From Emiliania huxleyi CCMP1516 (lineage: Eukaryota > Haptophyta > Isochrysidales > Noelaerhabdaceae): a stretch of 59,714 nucleotides of DNA. Made by a program: the position numbers and the translations under genes. The notes beneath the pieces were generated by a model that saw nothing but the letters and a program-made list of their open reading frames with translations, was not told where the DNA came from and did no database searches. Positions 32,101-41,573 of the stretch are shown here, in pieces; within the stretch, counting starts at the first letter, position 1, and each line of letters begins with the position of its first letter. The DNA lies in the NCBI RefSeq assembly GCF_000372725.1, contig NW_005201176.1, positions 57,505 through 117,218 of the forward strand, read 5' to 3'.

Positions 32101-34671
32101 AGGCGCGGCACTGGAGATCCTCCGCCGCCACCTCCCCCTCGGGGCTCGACCGCCCTCACCTCGAGCCGCCACCCGTACACGTCAGGCCGGCGCGCCGCCT
32201 CCGCCGCGCCGCCCGCGGCCAAGGTCAGTCGCAAGTTGCCGGGTGCGTCGGTGCCCTCGGCCGCAACGCCGCCCGCCGCCGCCCCCGACACGTCGCCCGC
32301 CTCCGAGGACCCGCCCGCACGATGGCGCTGCGGATGCGGCGACGCGTCCTCCGCAACCGCGTGCAGCAGCAGCGGCGACGACGCCTCCCCCTTCTCCTCG
32401 AGCAGTGGCGGGGCGCCGCCCCCCCGCTCCGCGCGCCCCTCCGCCTCGCTCGCCGCACGGGCGATCAGAGGCCTCGCGCCGCCGCCGCCGCCGTCCTCGC
32501 CAGCCCGCGCCCCCCCCTCGCCTCCCGCGCCGGCGTCGTCCTCCGCCGCCTCGTCCTCGGCCTCTGCCGCCTCCGCCTCTACCTCCTCCCCGCCACCCTT
32601 CGCCTCCGCCTCTACCTCCACGGCCGCCGCCTCCGCCGCCGCCGCCTCCGGCTCCGCCGCAGCCGGCTCCTCCGCACCGCGCGGCGCCCGCACGGCCGCC
32701 GTCGCCGCCGCCGCCTCCGCGTCGCCGCGGCGGAGGTAGAGCAGGGTGCAAGCGCCTCCTTCGATGACGACGTCGCGCCTCGGCCACCGCCCCGCCGGAC
32801 CGCAAAGAAGGATCCGCCGCCCGCGCCGCTCGGTCGCGGCGGCTGCTGCCTCGGCGAGCAAGCTGCGCGCCTCGGCGCCGACCTCCTCCTGCAGCGGCCC
32901 GCTGTGCGCCTGTTCACAGCGAGAGCCGTGAAGAGGCGCGCCTCACCCTCCTCCTGCGCCGATCGGCTCCTCACCTCGACCATCTCCCGCACGGCGGCGG
33001 CGGCGACGGCCGGGTCGCCGAGCTGGCGCAGCTTGACGCGGGCAGCAGAGAGGAGAGCCGTCGCCCGGCGCGACGCGGCGTAGATGGCCATGTACAGCGA
33101 GTAGGCGGCGGCGCCGTTGCCCTCCGACTCCATGCGGGCCGCGCGTCGCTCGAGCGCCGCAGAGTCGCGGGCAGGGCCCCCGTAGATTGCAGCCTACGAG
33201 ATACGGGGAGATATGGGGAGATATGGGGAGATATGGGAGATATGGGGAGATATGGGCAGGCTACGAGGTGAATCCGCCAAGGTCTGGGCGAGACTACGGC
33301 GGAGTGCGCGTCCTCTCGAGCGCTGGCTGGAAGACAGGAGCACGTCTTCCGCTTCTAGGGATGGCAGCCTCATCCGACAGGCACCAGCGGGGCGGCAGCG
33401 GAGGCGCGTCCAGCTGCAGGAGGATCGAGTCGCCCGGCGGAAGCTCGCAGCGAATGTCGCACCGAACCACCAGCTGCGACGCACCGTGCACCTCGATGCG
33501 CCGTCGGAGCGACGCGCCACCGCCGCCTCCTCCGCCACCGCCTCCTGCGCCTACGCCGCCGCCGCCTCCTCCCCCGCCGCCATCCAACCGCGGCAGCGGA
33601 TGCGCAGACTCCACCACGGTCGGCGCCGCCGCCGGGGCCGCCCCCGCGCCGCTATCTTCGCTGCTCCCCCGCTCAGCGCGCGAGCTGCTCGCGGCCGCGC
33701 GACCGGCGGCCGGCGTCCTCCCCTCTGCGGCGGCGGCGAGTCGGAGCTCCTCGAGCGAGTGCGAGAGGTCGCAGAGGGAGGGCGCGAGCGCCGCCGCCCA
33801 CTTGAGCCGCGGCGCCGCCACCAGCAGGCAGTCCAGCAGCGGAGGCAGCAGCACCTGTTCTCATGATGAATGAGGGATGGGCGACGACCCACTCGCAACC
33901 GGTCGAGCAGCGGAGGCAGCAGCACCGAGAGGAAGGTGCCGCGCAAGGCAGTGTGCGGGTCGGCTCCGGCGGCGCGCGTCGCGTCGCACAGCGCGCGCGC
34001 CTCGGAGAGCAGCGCGACGGCAGTGCGTAGCAGCGCCGACGCGGCGGGGCGGTCGATTGGCGAGGTGCCGCGCCCGCTGTCGCCGCCGGGCCGCCTGCGC
34101 TGCCGCCTCCCCGCCCCGCCGAGGCCTTGGGCCCCGCCCGAGGGAGGGGGCGGGAAGAGCTCGCCGCCGCCGCCGCCCGCCTCCTCCTCCATCGCCTCTG
34201 CTACCTCGGAGAGCTCGCTCAGGTTGTCCTCCTCCTCCTCCGCCCACGCCACCTCCTCCGCCCCCCCCGCCACCATCGCCCTGCCCGCCGCGTCCGCGCC
34301 GGAAGGCGAGGCGGCGACCAAATTCACGCGCACAGACAGCTCGGTGAGCGACGCGGAGAGAAGGGCGAGCGCCGCCGGCGCCCCCTCTGGAGCGGCTTCC
34401 CCCGCCACCGCGGCGCGCGCGGCGACGACGACGGCGTCGACAGCGGCGACGAGGAGCTCCGCCTGCGGCTCTATCGTCGACACGTCGCCCTCGTGCCCCA
34501 AGAGCAGCGACCCGTCTTCTGCGCCGCCCTCGTCCTCCTCCTCGTCGTCTGGCAAACCATCGAGCGGAGCCAGCTCGGCGGGCAGCGGCACTAGCAGCTC
34601 GGAGCAACGCGGCGCGACGGCGGCGAGCTGCATCAGACCGCCGTGCAGCAGCGACACCGCGTCGTTGGCGT

Positions 34672-34710
<39 letters not shown>

Positions 34711-37700
34711 GCAAAACGCGGAGGGTGGCGGAGGCGGAGAGGAGCAGCTGGGCGAGCTCGGTGCGGCGCGAGAAGAAGAGTTCGTGGCCAGCAAAGAGGA
34801 CGCAGACGGCCTCGCGCTGCACTGCACGCCACACCGCCTCTCCCCGCGCCCCGCCGGCCGCAGCCGAAGCCGGCACAGCCTCCGCCGCGACCAGAGCGAG
34901 CAACGGGCCGCGCAGCCGCCGCAGCGTCTGCGACCCCTCGCCTGTAGCTCCGCCGCCGCCACCAGCCGAGTCACCGCCGCCCCGCCCCACCGGGTAGGAG
35001 GCCGGGACGCGGCTGCCAGAGCGCAACAGACTGCGCCCGCTCGCAGCCTCCGGCGCCGCTTGCGCTCGACGCAGCAAGCAGTCGCGCGCCTCGCGAGCAG
35101 TCAGTGCGCCAGCGTGCCGCAGCGCCAGAAGATGGACCGTCAGCAGCCGCAGCGCACTCAGCGCAGCTCCGAGCGGGTACAGCGCGGCGCTACCACCACC
35201 GCCACTGCCACCGCCCTCACCACCGCCGCCTCCACCGCCCTCGCCGCCGCCGCCTTCCTCTGCGTCGGCGGCGAGGGTGGCGTCGAGGGAGGGCGGCGGC
35301 GGCGGCCGGACGAGGGGCGAGCAGAGCTGGAGACAGACGGTGACCAATGTGCGGAGCGAGGCGGGGTCGCAATCGAGCGAGAGCGGCGAGAAGAGCAGAG
35401 GCGACGCGCCGCCGCCCCCTCCCCCGCCCCCGCCCCCTCCTCCCCCTCCTCCTCCCCCCCCTCCTCCGCCGCTGCCTCCGCCTCCGCCTCCGCCTCCTCC
35501 CATCACGCAGAGAGAGCTCACGAGCGCACGCACGTCGGCGCTTGATCGCAGCGGGCCGCACACGCCGCGCGCCGCGCCCTCCGCCTCAGCGGTAGCGGCA
35601 GCGGTGGCGGCAGCGGCAGCGGCAGCGGTGAAGAAAGGCTCGAGCGGCGCAGCGAAGGCGGCGCAAGACGCCAGCATCGCCGCGGCCGCCTGCTGCGGCG
35701 TGAGCTGCGGGGCGAGCTCCTATGGGGTTCATGAGTCCTCGTCACATCTCCAGGGTCCACTCTGTGCTTCGCTGCGGCAGCTGCGGGGCGAGCTCCGGGC
35801 TTGGCGGAGGGACGGAGCGGGAGGGCCTTCGCTGCGGCCCCGTGCTCCGCACGCTCCGCACCAGCAGCGCGGCCGGCGGCAGGCCGAGCGCCTGAAGGGG
35901 CGATGCGTGGGGATCACCAAGGAGGTGGGGAGGTGGGGGGGGCGGGCGGGNNNNNNNNNNNNNNNNNNNNNNNNNNNNNNNNNNNNNNNNNNNNNNNNNN
36001 NNNNNNNNNNNNNNNNNNNNNNNNNNNNNNNNNNNNNNNNNNNNNNNNNNGGGGGGGGAAAAGCGCAAGGGACTTCAACAATACCTGGAGAGATTCCGCA
36101 GGGACACGCTTGCTTAGGTTTGGGCAGCCAGGCCACCTAAGGTCTAGCCGATCTTAAGGAGGGGGGCAGAAGGGGGCGGTGCGGGCTCGTCGGGGTGCGA
36201 GGCGAGGCGGGGTCCGGGGAGAGGACGAGGCGGGACATGTCCGGGACACGTCCCGCCGCCGCCTCCGCCCCCGCGCCGCCGGTAGCGGCGGCGGCGGCGG
36301 CGGAGGCGGCGGAGGCGGCGGCGGCGGAGGCGGCGGCGGAGGTGGTGGCGGAGGTGGTGGCGGAGGTGGTGGCGGTGGCGGCCGCAGTGGAGGCTAGGGA
36401 TCGCTGCAGCCTCGCCAGCCGGTAGGAGATGCCTGGTGCGGCGGCGGTGGCGGCGGCGGGCGGTGGCGGCGGTCCGGCGAGGAGGTGGGAGGCGGCGAGG
36501 AGGGGGTGACGCAAGCATCCCGCCGCCTCGCCCATCGCGAGGAGCGTCTGCAGCGCGGTCCACCAGTCCTCCCGTGCCGACTCCACAGCCGGGTCAAAGC
36601 TGTGGCCTGCTCCTCCGCCTCCTCCGCCTCCACCGCCACCACCACCGCCACCACCACCGCCACCGCCCGCCGCCGCCGCCCCTCCTCCTCCTCCCGCCGC
36701 GGGTGCGAGCCGCCGCAGCAGCATCCTCAGCTTGCGCTCGACCTCGTGGCAAACCGGCAGCAGGCCGTCGGCAGGGACGGGCGGGGGTGGGGCGAGGCCG
36801 AGCGTGCCGCGGCCCGGCACGCTGCGAGCGCGGAGGAACGGGAAGCCGACCGTCTCGATCCGGTCCTAGGGTCAGCGGCTCAACCGGTGCCGGTGGGTGG
36901 ACGCACACTCGCCTCATCTCGGCTGTGCCTCGGCTGTGCCTCGGCTGTGCCTCGGCTGTGCCTCGGCTGTGCCTCGGCTGCCTCTCGGCTGCCTCTCGGC
37001 TGCCTCTCGGCTGCCTCTCGGCTGCCTCTCGGCTGCCTCTCGGCTGCCTCTCGGCTGCCTCTCGGCTGCCTCTCGGCTGCCTCTCGGCTGCCTCTCGGCT
37101 GCCTCTCGGCTTCCTCTCGGCTGCCTCTCGGCTATCTCTCGGCTGCCTCTCGGCTATCTCTCGGCTGCATCTCGGTTCGGCTATCTCCTTGAGGCGGACG
37201 AGGTGCGACATGCGCGGGCCGAAGAGTCCGGACGTGTACAGCTCGAGCAGCTCGCTCGCCGCCGCGTGGCGAAGGATCGAAGACAGAGCGTGCTCGTGCC
37301 AGCTCTCGCGTACCCAGCTGCTCGGGTCGTACTGAGCGCTATACGTCCGAAGCAGCGTCACACCTCCGCCTCCTCCTCCTCCGCCGCCTCCGCCTCCTCC
37401 GCTGCGCAGCCGGGCGCCTCCCGCGCGAGAAGACGTCCCCGCCTCGGCGGCAGGCGCCGCCGCCGCCGCCGCGTCAGGAGACGCTAGCAGCCGCCTCGCA
37501 ACCGCCGCTAGCAGCCGCTGCCTCGCAGCGACGCCCTCTGCGGCGTCCGCGTCGGGCCTCGCTCCGTTGGCGGGAGGAGGGAGCATGAGCTCGCACTCGA
37601 GCAGCGCCGAGATGCACCGGCGCAGCTCGCTCCCCGCCGACGCCAGCGCGTGCGCCTGCGTGCTGAGCAGGCTCAGCTGGTCGGCAGCCGCGTCGCGGGC

Positions 37701-37952
37701 TGCGGGACTCCACCCTCGAGCCTTGAGGGCGGCCCGCCGCTCCGAGCGCGGGTCGAGGGCGGTGTGCGAGCCGTGCCGGTCGACAAAGACCGTCCCGCGC
37801 GTCCCGACATCCAGCCGCTGGCCCCAGCCGAGAGGGAGCAGAGCCGCGTCGCCCTCGGGAAGCCTTGCCGGCGGCGCGCCTCCCAGCACCGCCGCCGCGT
37901 CCGCAGAGGGGTTCGAAGCGGCGCGTGCGTGGCCGGTGCCCTCGGGCAGCAT
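20419..37952 (-). CDS. Giant WW-UBA-HECT E3 ubiquitin ligase, many exons
   Basis: Minus-strand coding blocks run almost unbroken from an ATG at 37952 to a stop at 20419-20421. Domains in order: a degenerate WW (LPLGWGQRLDV...RHGSHTALDP, residues 39-68, second Trp replaced by Leu); long helical Ala-rich regions; a CUB/SPRY-like piece (SLRRRIEVHGASQLVVRCDI) with RRPDVYGWRLEVRAV; UBA (ELGIDASPAVCHKA + ALRLSRGNPDAAVSWLMD); and C-terminal HECT. Layout recalls HERC1/HECTD4-type ligases of several thousand residues. It would transfer ubiquitin from E2 via its HECT cysteine. Two gaps and a foreign Kelch fragment (23745-24074) interrupt it, so one or two genes or a misjoin remain possible. Confidence 0.75.
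20768..20840 (-). other. 73-nt GC-AG intron in HECT C-lobe
   Basis: Junctions are AACCG|GCCGCC and ATCTAG|GCTGCC. Splicing gives GRNRLPLTEAEW. No GT donor gives an in-frame product. Confidence 0.65.
20897..20976 (-). other. 80-nt GC-AG intron, introner family F1
   Basis: CTCGAG|GCCTCC ... CTGTGAACAG|GCCTTC; GCCT(C/T)C is repeated at both ends. The interior ends CTTCACACCTGCCGCTGTGA, the F1 signature. Confidence 0.65.
21448..21569 (-). repeat. Two tandem 61-bp introner units (family F2)
   Basis: The 15 bases GAGCACCTTCCACAC occur at 21442, 21503 and 21564. Between them are two near-identical inserts made of CAGCTGTGAATAG / CAGCTGTGAACAG units. On the minus strand GGAAG|GTGCTC is present at every copy, so one or both units can be removed with AG|GT supplied by the repeat; removing both restores LCEHVWKVLVGSPLDEADL. 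Confidence 0.8.
21940..22007 (-). other. 68-nt GC-AG intron with 22-bp direct repeat (F1)
   Basis: 21919-21940 and 21987-22008 are identical. Junctions are G|GCACAG and GTGAACAG|GCACAG. The interior has GTGAACACAGCGTCTCTTCA, the F1 signature. Splicing joins the poly-Gly insert to HSGTLFSQMLTGLRGADM. Confidence 0.75.
22520..22596 (-). other. 77-nt intron with 28-bp direct repeat (F1)
   Basis: 22505-22532 and 22582-22609 are identical. Both copies offer CACGAG|GCGGAG, giving a GC-AG intron; the interior has CTGTGAACGGCGTCTCTTCA. The product reads LNHEAEALLPYALTGW once. Confidence 0.75.
22772..22836 (-). other. 65-nt insert with 30-bp direct repeat (F2), GA-AG intron
   Basis: 22744-22773 and 22809-22838 are identical. 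The interior shares CAGCTGTGAACAGTGCAGCT with the 21448-21569 units. Only a cut at AG|GATGAG in both copies keeps the frame (SERRMRDVSRAELLAPW), giving a GA donor. Confidence 0.65.
23645..23744. other. Assembly gap (100 N)
   Basis: Exactly 100 N, inside the giant ligase gene, beside the Kelch duplicate. Confidence 1.
23745..24074 (-). pseudogene. Inverted copy of the Kelch 3' end, inside the E3 gene
   Basis: It matches 17891-18220. It encodes AVVVLDGKLYAVGG, then [20 protein letters not shown] with several substitutions, then the stop and 3' flank. It interrupts ligase coding sequence between VHIPGAAALLVEADE (about 24130) and LLLDEAPSALLSRQVFDDLL (about 23590). Confidence 0.85.
24224..24311 (-). 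other. 67-nt insert flanked by 21-bp direct repeat
   Basis: 24224-24244 and 24291-24311 are identical; a small intron of the ligase is the likely meaning. Confidence 0.6.
24415..24468 (-). repeat. (GCC)n tract coding poly-Gly
   Basis: About seventeen GCC units lie within ligase coding sequence. Confidence 0.9.
25747..25908 (-). repeat. Family F3 elements (CACTTCCTAGA array), inverted pair
   Basis: Three copies of ACACTTCCTAG at 25767-25799 face three copies of CTAGGAAGTGT at 25874-25908, an inverted repeat around 75 bp of spacer. Thirteen bases CTCGGCCGGCGGC are repeated at 25748 and 25814. It lies between UBA and the next ligase block, so it is intronic. Confidence 0.7.
26214..26385 (-). 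repeat. Purine-rich tandem array (family F4) splitting the UBA domain
   Basis: Repeated GCCGAGAGGA / GCCGAGCGGA units. The intron lies between ELGIDASPAVCHKA and ALRLSRGNPDAAVSWLMD. Confidence 0.8.
28085..28150 (-). repeat. (GCC)n tract coding poly-Gly in ligase
   Basis: Long GCC run, followed by RAASEALGAICVLGGHTWVA on the minus strand. Confidence 0.85.
28835..28985 (-). repeat. Degenerate F4-like array (GCCGAG units)
   Basis: Repeated (A/G)GCCGAG(G/A)TGC units, some with ATCTAGCCGAAGT, lie between two ligase coding blocks and are probably intronic. Confidence 0.65.
29307..29410 (-). other. 80-nt F3 insert with 24-bp direct repeat
   Basis: 29307-29330 and 29387-29410 match with one mismatch. 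The interior has GGCGAAGTGTC and GTCTAGG units of family F3. Confidence 0.7.
30325..30440 (-). repeat. 12-bp F3 tandem array (GAGTGTCTAGGG)
   Basis: Seven near-perfect copies, then GTGTCAACGAA variants, lie between ligase exons. Confidence 0.85.
30676..30766 (-). other. 70-nt F3 insert with 21-bp direct repeat
   Basis: 30676-30696 and 30746-30766 are identical; the interior is TAGGAAGTGTC units. Splicing restores the ligase reading (AVWSEARLLWE on the minus strand). Confidence 0.75.
30840..31330 (-). repeat. Glu/Ala/Val-rich coding repeat
   Basis: GCCTCCGCCTCC-type repeats encode AEVAAEAAEAEAEV and EVAEVAEVAEV on the minus strand: a long acidic helical spacer in the ligase. Confidence 0.8.
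32889..32953 (-). other. 65-nt F1 insert, GA-AG intron
   Basis: GCAGGAGGAGG is repeated at both ends. GCGCAG|GAGGAG ... CTGCAG|GAGGAG joins SAQ to EEVGAEARSLLAEA in frame. The interior has CTCTTCACGG and CGCTGTGAACAG. Confidence 0.65.
33189..33267 (-). other. 67-nt insert of GGGGAGATAT units with 12-bp direct repeat
   Basis: GCAGCCTACGAG / GCAGGCTACGAG flank five to six copies of a 10-bp unit GGGGAGATAT; different internal sequence from F1-F4. Confidence 0.7.
33835..33926 (-). other. 71-nt intron with 21-bp direct repeat
   Basis: 33835-33855 and 33906-33926 are identical. GT donor from the repeat (GTGCTGCTG); acceptor GAGAACAG from the insert. Splicing gives FLSVLLPPLLDCLLVAAPRL. Confidence 0.8.
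34672..34712 (-). repeat. (GGC)n tract coding poly-Ala in ligase
   Basis: About thirteen units. Confidence 0.85.
35703..35796 (-). other. 76-nt insert with 18-bp direct repeat
   Basis: AGCTGCGGGGCGAGCTCC at 35703-35720 and 35779-35796 is identical. Confidence 0.75.
35951..36050. other. Assembly gap (100 N)
   Basis: Exactly 100 N, inside the ligase gene next to a G-rich run. Confidence 1.
36910..37180 (-). repeat. Large F4 array (CTCTCGGCTGC units) in ligase intron
   Basis: About twenty-three copies of an 11-12 bp unit. Read on the minus strand it gives GCAGCCGAGAG, the same motif as at 26214-26385. It separates HLVRLKEI from the next ligase exon. Confidence 0.85.
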
Positions 37953-39084
37953 TCGGCGCGGTTGACAGGCGCTTCACGAGATCGAGCGTCGGCGTTCGCG
38001 CGAGAGAGGGTTTGTCGGCCAAACCAGGACATGAAAAAAAGAATTTTACGAGCGCGAAGAACGCTGGGCACGGGACTGGCGACGAGAGTGGGACGGCCGC
38101 GAGGTGGCACGAAGGTTGAAGCGAGAATCGGAGAGAGACTGCGAAGAGAGATAGGAAGAGGCAGACTCCCTAGGGTAGGCGACGGCTAGCGCATCACACT
38201 CCTCTCCTTAAAATCCCTGTGTGGTGGCGGCGTGCCGTTCTCCCATCCCTCCCTTGGGTTGTCTGTTTTCTTTCTTTCTTTTTTTTACGGGACTGGCGCG
38301 CACTGGCACTAACACAAAAAATACAGCAGACAAGCGCGTTGGTGTCCAGTCCGAGCCTGGCTGTTCTTCACCTTTCTACCTACCTCCCTAGACAGGCTCG
38401 ACACAGGTCGGACTTAAAAGATGAAGAGAAATCTCTCTCTCTCTAAAAGATGCCACTGGGACGCACTGGCACTAACACAGGTACACCCAAAAAAGAACAT
38501 TGAGAAGAAGAAGCGGAGTTTTAAAAACAAGAACCGAAAGAAAGGAACAGAAATCGTGAGTAGAGACGGAGGAAGAAGCCCTCGCTAAGAAGCGCAACGC
38601 ATCGTCTGCCCTGAACAGGGCTCCAGGCCCCAAATGACGTGTGAGTGTTAGATTTGTTTGGTATTGCTAAAAATCTCTCTCGCGCTCTTCGACGGGGGCT
38701 CGGGGTACGGGTGGGATTCCTCTTCGGGGGGCGGCGCCTTCTTCTAGGTAGGCGCCCTTGACCCAACATAGAGGGCGTTGTGGGCCTAGCTTTTGGTATA
38801 ATATAAAAAATCGGGCGCGCGGGAAGCACAGAGCCGATCACACATAGAAAAGAATTTTACAACAAAGCTCCCTCGCACAACACTGGGCACGGGACTGGCG
38901 CGCACTGGCACTAACACAGGTACACCACGGTTAAAACAACGAATTCTCGAAAAAAGGCATGTAAATCGGGACGCCGTGACAAGTCCGACAGAGATTGCCG
39001 AGTCGTTCTGCAAAAACTGACTCCTCTTCGACTCTCGTGCGGCGGTCGGTACCGTGCCTCCCACGCCTGCGCTCCGATCCCGCC
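37953..39084. other. Intergenic, dispersed-repeat rich
   Basis: Copies of GCGCACTGGCACTAACACAG (38297, 38462, 38899), an AGACAGGCTCGACACAGGT piece (38392), two AAAAGAATTTTAC sites (38038, 38849) and a TTTCTTTCTTTC block also seen at 54940. No gene recognised. Confidence 0.6.
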
Positions 39085-39687
39085 ATGCTGGACGCTGACG
39101 GCTTGCGAGTCGAGCTTCAGCTCGCCGCGGCGGTGCTGATCCAGGTTCGCGTGCGGAAGGTGCAGCAGCGCCGACAGGAGTGCACCATCTGCCTCGAGCC
39201 GATGGAGAGGCCGACTCCCTGGCCTGCAGGCTGCGTGCATTACTTTTGCCACCACTGCGTGACGCGGTGCGCCCACGCCGACCGCTCGCTGCGCTGCCCC
39301 CTCTGCCGCAAGGCGCCGCCGCCTCCGGCCAAACCACCGCCGCTAAAATGGTACGTGGTCGCCACTCCGACTGGAGGGATGGTCGCCTGCCTTTGCCCGA
39401 CAGAGCGGGATGGGCTGCAGGCAGCGAATGACACGTTTGACCACGAGTTCAGCCGGATGGTCGAGCTGACCACCGACGACTACTGGCGCCTCCTTCATCG
39501 GCGTGGCCCGCCGCCGCGACTGAGGTTGCGCGATCGGGCGGTGGCGAGGCTCCGCCTGCCCGGGCGGCCAAGGCGGCCAGCGACGGTCCCCGCGTGGCGT
39601 TTTCGCGTCCCGCGCCCCGGACCGTTCGAGAGCGCGCTCATCTTTCTCGGGGAAGGCGTCGAAGAACTCCTGGAGCTCTTCGAATGA
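39085..39687 (+). CDS. RING-finger protein (200 aa)
   Basis: ATG at 39085; single exon. The C3HC4 RING sits at residues about 33-75: CTICLEP..., GCVHYFCHHC, RCPLCRK. All eight metal ligands are visible. N-terminal LAAAVLIQVRVRKVQQRRQ may be a helix; the remainder is basic and Pro-rich, ending in acidic GEGVEELLELFE. Likely a small E3 ubiquitin ligase, with substrate unknown. Confidence 0.85.
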   Translation: MLDADGLRVELQLAAAVLIQVRVRKVQQRRQECTICLEPMERPTPWPAGCVHYFCHHCVTRCAHADRSLRCPLCRKAPPPPAKPPPLKWYVVATPTGGMVACLCPTERDGLQAANDTFDHEFSRMVELTTDDYWRLLHRRGPPPRLRLRDRAVARLRLPGRPRRPATVPAWRFRVPRPGPFESALIFLGEGVEELLELFE

Positions 39688-40396
39688 CGCGGCGAGCGTT
39701 CCCCACGTGGGGGCGAGGCCGACGCTAGCCGTCGAGGCCCCGTCGCCTCGTTTGCAGAGCACTGCCACATGTTCTTTTGCTGCCGGCGTGCGCTTGGTTG
39801 GGGTCGGCGGCAGCAGCGGGCGCCATGGACTGTGAAAGAGATTTGTTTTGTTTTCGAGAGGCGATGTGCTAGTTTCGATTTCACGATGAATAATAACTAA
39901 AGAATTTTCCCTCCGGGCAGCGTGTCGCGCAACTTTACCCTCCCATACGTGTTTGTCCTCGGACATCACCATTTTGGCTCGCCAACAAGCAAACACGCCC
40001 TCCGCGCCCCCCCTCTCAGATTTATTTTTTCTGCCTTTGCTCGACTTTCTGACCAGCGTTACACGGATACGCCTCATGCGCCCGCCCGACTCCGGTCCCA
40101 GAGTCCTTGGAGCACTTCGATTGATTGATTGGTCGCCCAGTTTTTTGTTTTAGATCGCCCTCGTTGTTAATAGTACAAACCCAATGGTCCCTTGCGAGCG
40201 GTCCTTCGTTGCAGTCGCACACACGCACACGCCGCGCCGCACCGCGCGCCCGCCCACTGCCCCGCCCAGGCAGGAAAGAAGATGAGGAGATGGGACAGCA
40301 AAGGAGGAGCCACGAACACGTATGGGGGGGGCGAATTCTTTTTTTTTTCTGCCTGCTCGCTTTGTCTGCTCCTCGCTCACCAAAAACGCCGGCCCG
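39688..40396. other. Intergenic / upstream region of cystatin gene
   Basis: AAAGAATTTTCC (39899) and TTAGATCGCCCTCGTTGTTA (40150) resemble sequence at 2770-2810. GAATTCTTTTTTTTTT at 40333-40348 ends about 48 bases before the cystatin ATG. No other gene recognised. Confidence 0.45.
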
Positions 40397-41199
40397 ATGC
40401 TCCGCTTCCTGCTCTGCCTGTCGATGGCCGCCGCACAGCAACCGTACCCCGCGGAGTGGGGCCTGCCGCCCGTCGCCCAAACCCGCGACCTCGTGCCCCT
40501 CCCCGGCGGGTACGGCATGGGCTCGTCCACTCTCGCCCGGTGGATTGGGCAGAAGCTCAAGGAAGGCGGCGGCGCGCAGCTGGGCGAGACGTGCGAGGGC
40601 TTCAACGAGATGACCGGCAAACAATTCCCCGCGTGCGCTAGTGGGCTCGTCTGTCAGTCCTCCGGTTTGCGCGCCCGCCCCTCCGTCTTCGCCTGCGGCG
40701 CTCGGGCCTGCGGGTGCCCTAAATAGCAGCCCACCCCCAGCGATGCCACCCACCAGGCGGCATCTCGATCCCCGGCGCGGGCAAGAAGTGCATCAAGCCG
40801 CCGCGCACCATGCCGGGCGGGCTGCGCTCGCTCGACCCCGCCGACGCGCGCCTCGCTGAGGTGGTCGCTGAGGTGTACCAGACACAGGCGCTGGAGCGCG
40901 CGACGCAGGCGAGCGGGCGGAACGGCATGCTGACCTCCCGACCGACGGTTGTCGAGGCGGCCTCCCAGGTGCTCCCCCCCCCCCCACCCCCCTCCTGGCG
41001 GGCCGGCGGACCGAGGTGGTCGCTCCTCACCGGATCTGCACGCGCCATGCAGGTGGTCGCCGGCACGAACTACTTTGTCAAGCTCCGCCTCGCCAGCGGC
41101 GAGTACGCGCACGCGCGCATCTACGACCACTTCGGCAGCGTGACCCTCACGGCGGTGCAGGTGGCAAAGAGCGAGGCGGACCCGCTCAAGTACTTTTAG
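40397..41199 (+). CDS. Secreted cystatin-like cysteine protease inhibitor (208 aa)
   Basis: Exons 40397-40664, 40757-40968, 41053-41199, all phase-consistent. The N-terminus MLRFLLCLSMAAAQQ is a clear signal peptide. A cysteine-containing part follows (GETCEGFNEM...PACASGLVC...GGISIPGAGKKC). The C-terminal half is a cystatin: GG before LRSLDPADARLAEVV, then QVVAGTNYFVKLRL (the inhibitory loop) and VTLTAVQVAKSE. It should block papain-type proteases outside the cell or in the secretory pathway. The second intron (84 nt) interrupts the Q-VVAG loop and repeats CAGGTG at both ends. Confidence 0.85.
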
Positions 41200-41573
41200 C
41201 TAGCCGCTGTGCGGTGGTGACAGGGTGGTGATCGCTCTTCGTGTCGCGGTCGGAGGCGCGCAATGCGTGGGTGATGGACTGCAGTCTGCACCGCTTTGAG
41301 CGCGCCTGTGGGTTCAGGCTCAAAGCATCTCCATTGTTGGCAGGCGTCGGTGTGTTAAATAGTGCGCAATCGTTGCGAATGCTATGTGTACTTGTGAGTT
41401 GTTTGTGTGATATTTGAATTTGTGCATGTGCCCTTATATAGACAATAGAGCCCGGCCAAACGCGTTGGAGGAGGAGCTGAATTCAGTGTTGCTAGTTGTT
41501 AACAGTAACATACCTAAAACTCGATATGCACAAGCGGAGCGGTAGCACCTGAGCTCCCGGGCGGCTGCGCCGT

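Noticed and set aside
39343..40077. Minus-strand frame overlapping the RING gene
   Set aside because: It is mostly antisense to the RING protein, whose zinc ligands on the plus strand are complete; the part upstream is low in protein character.
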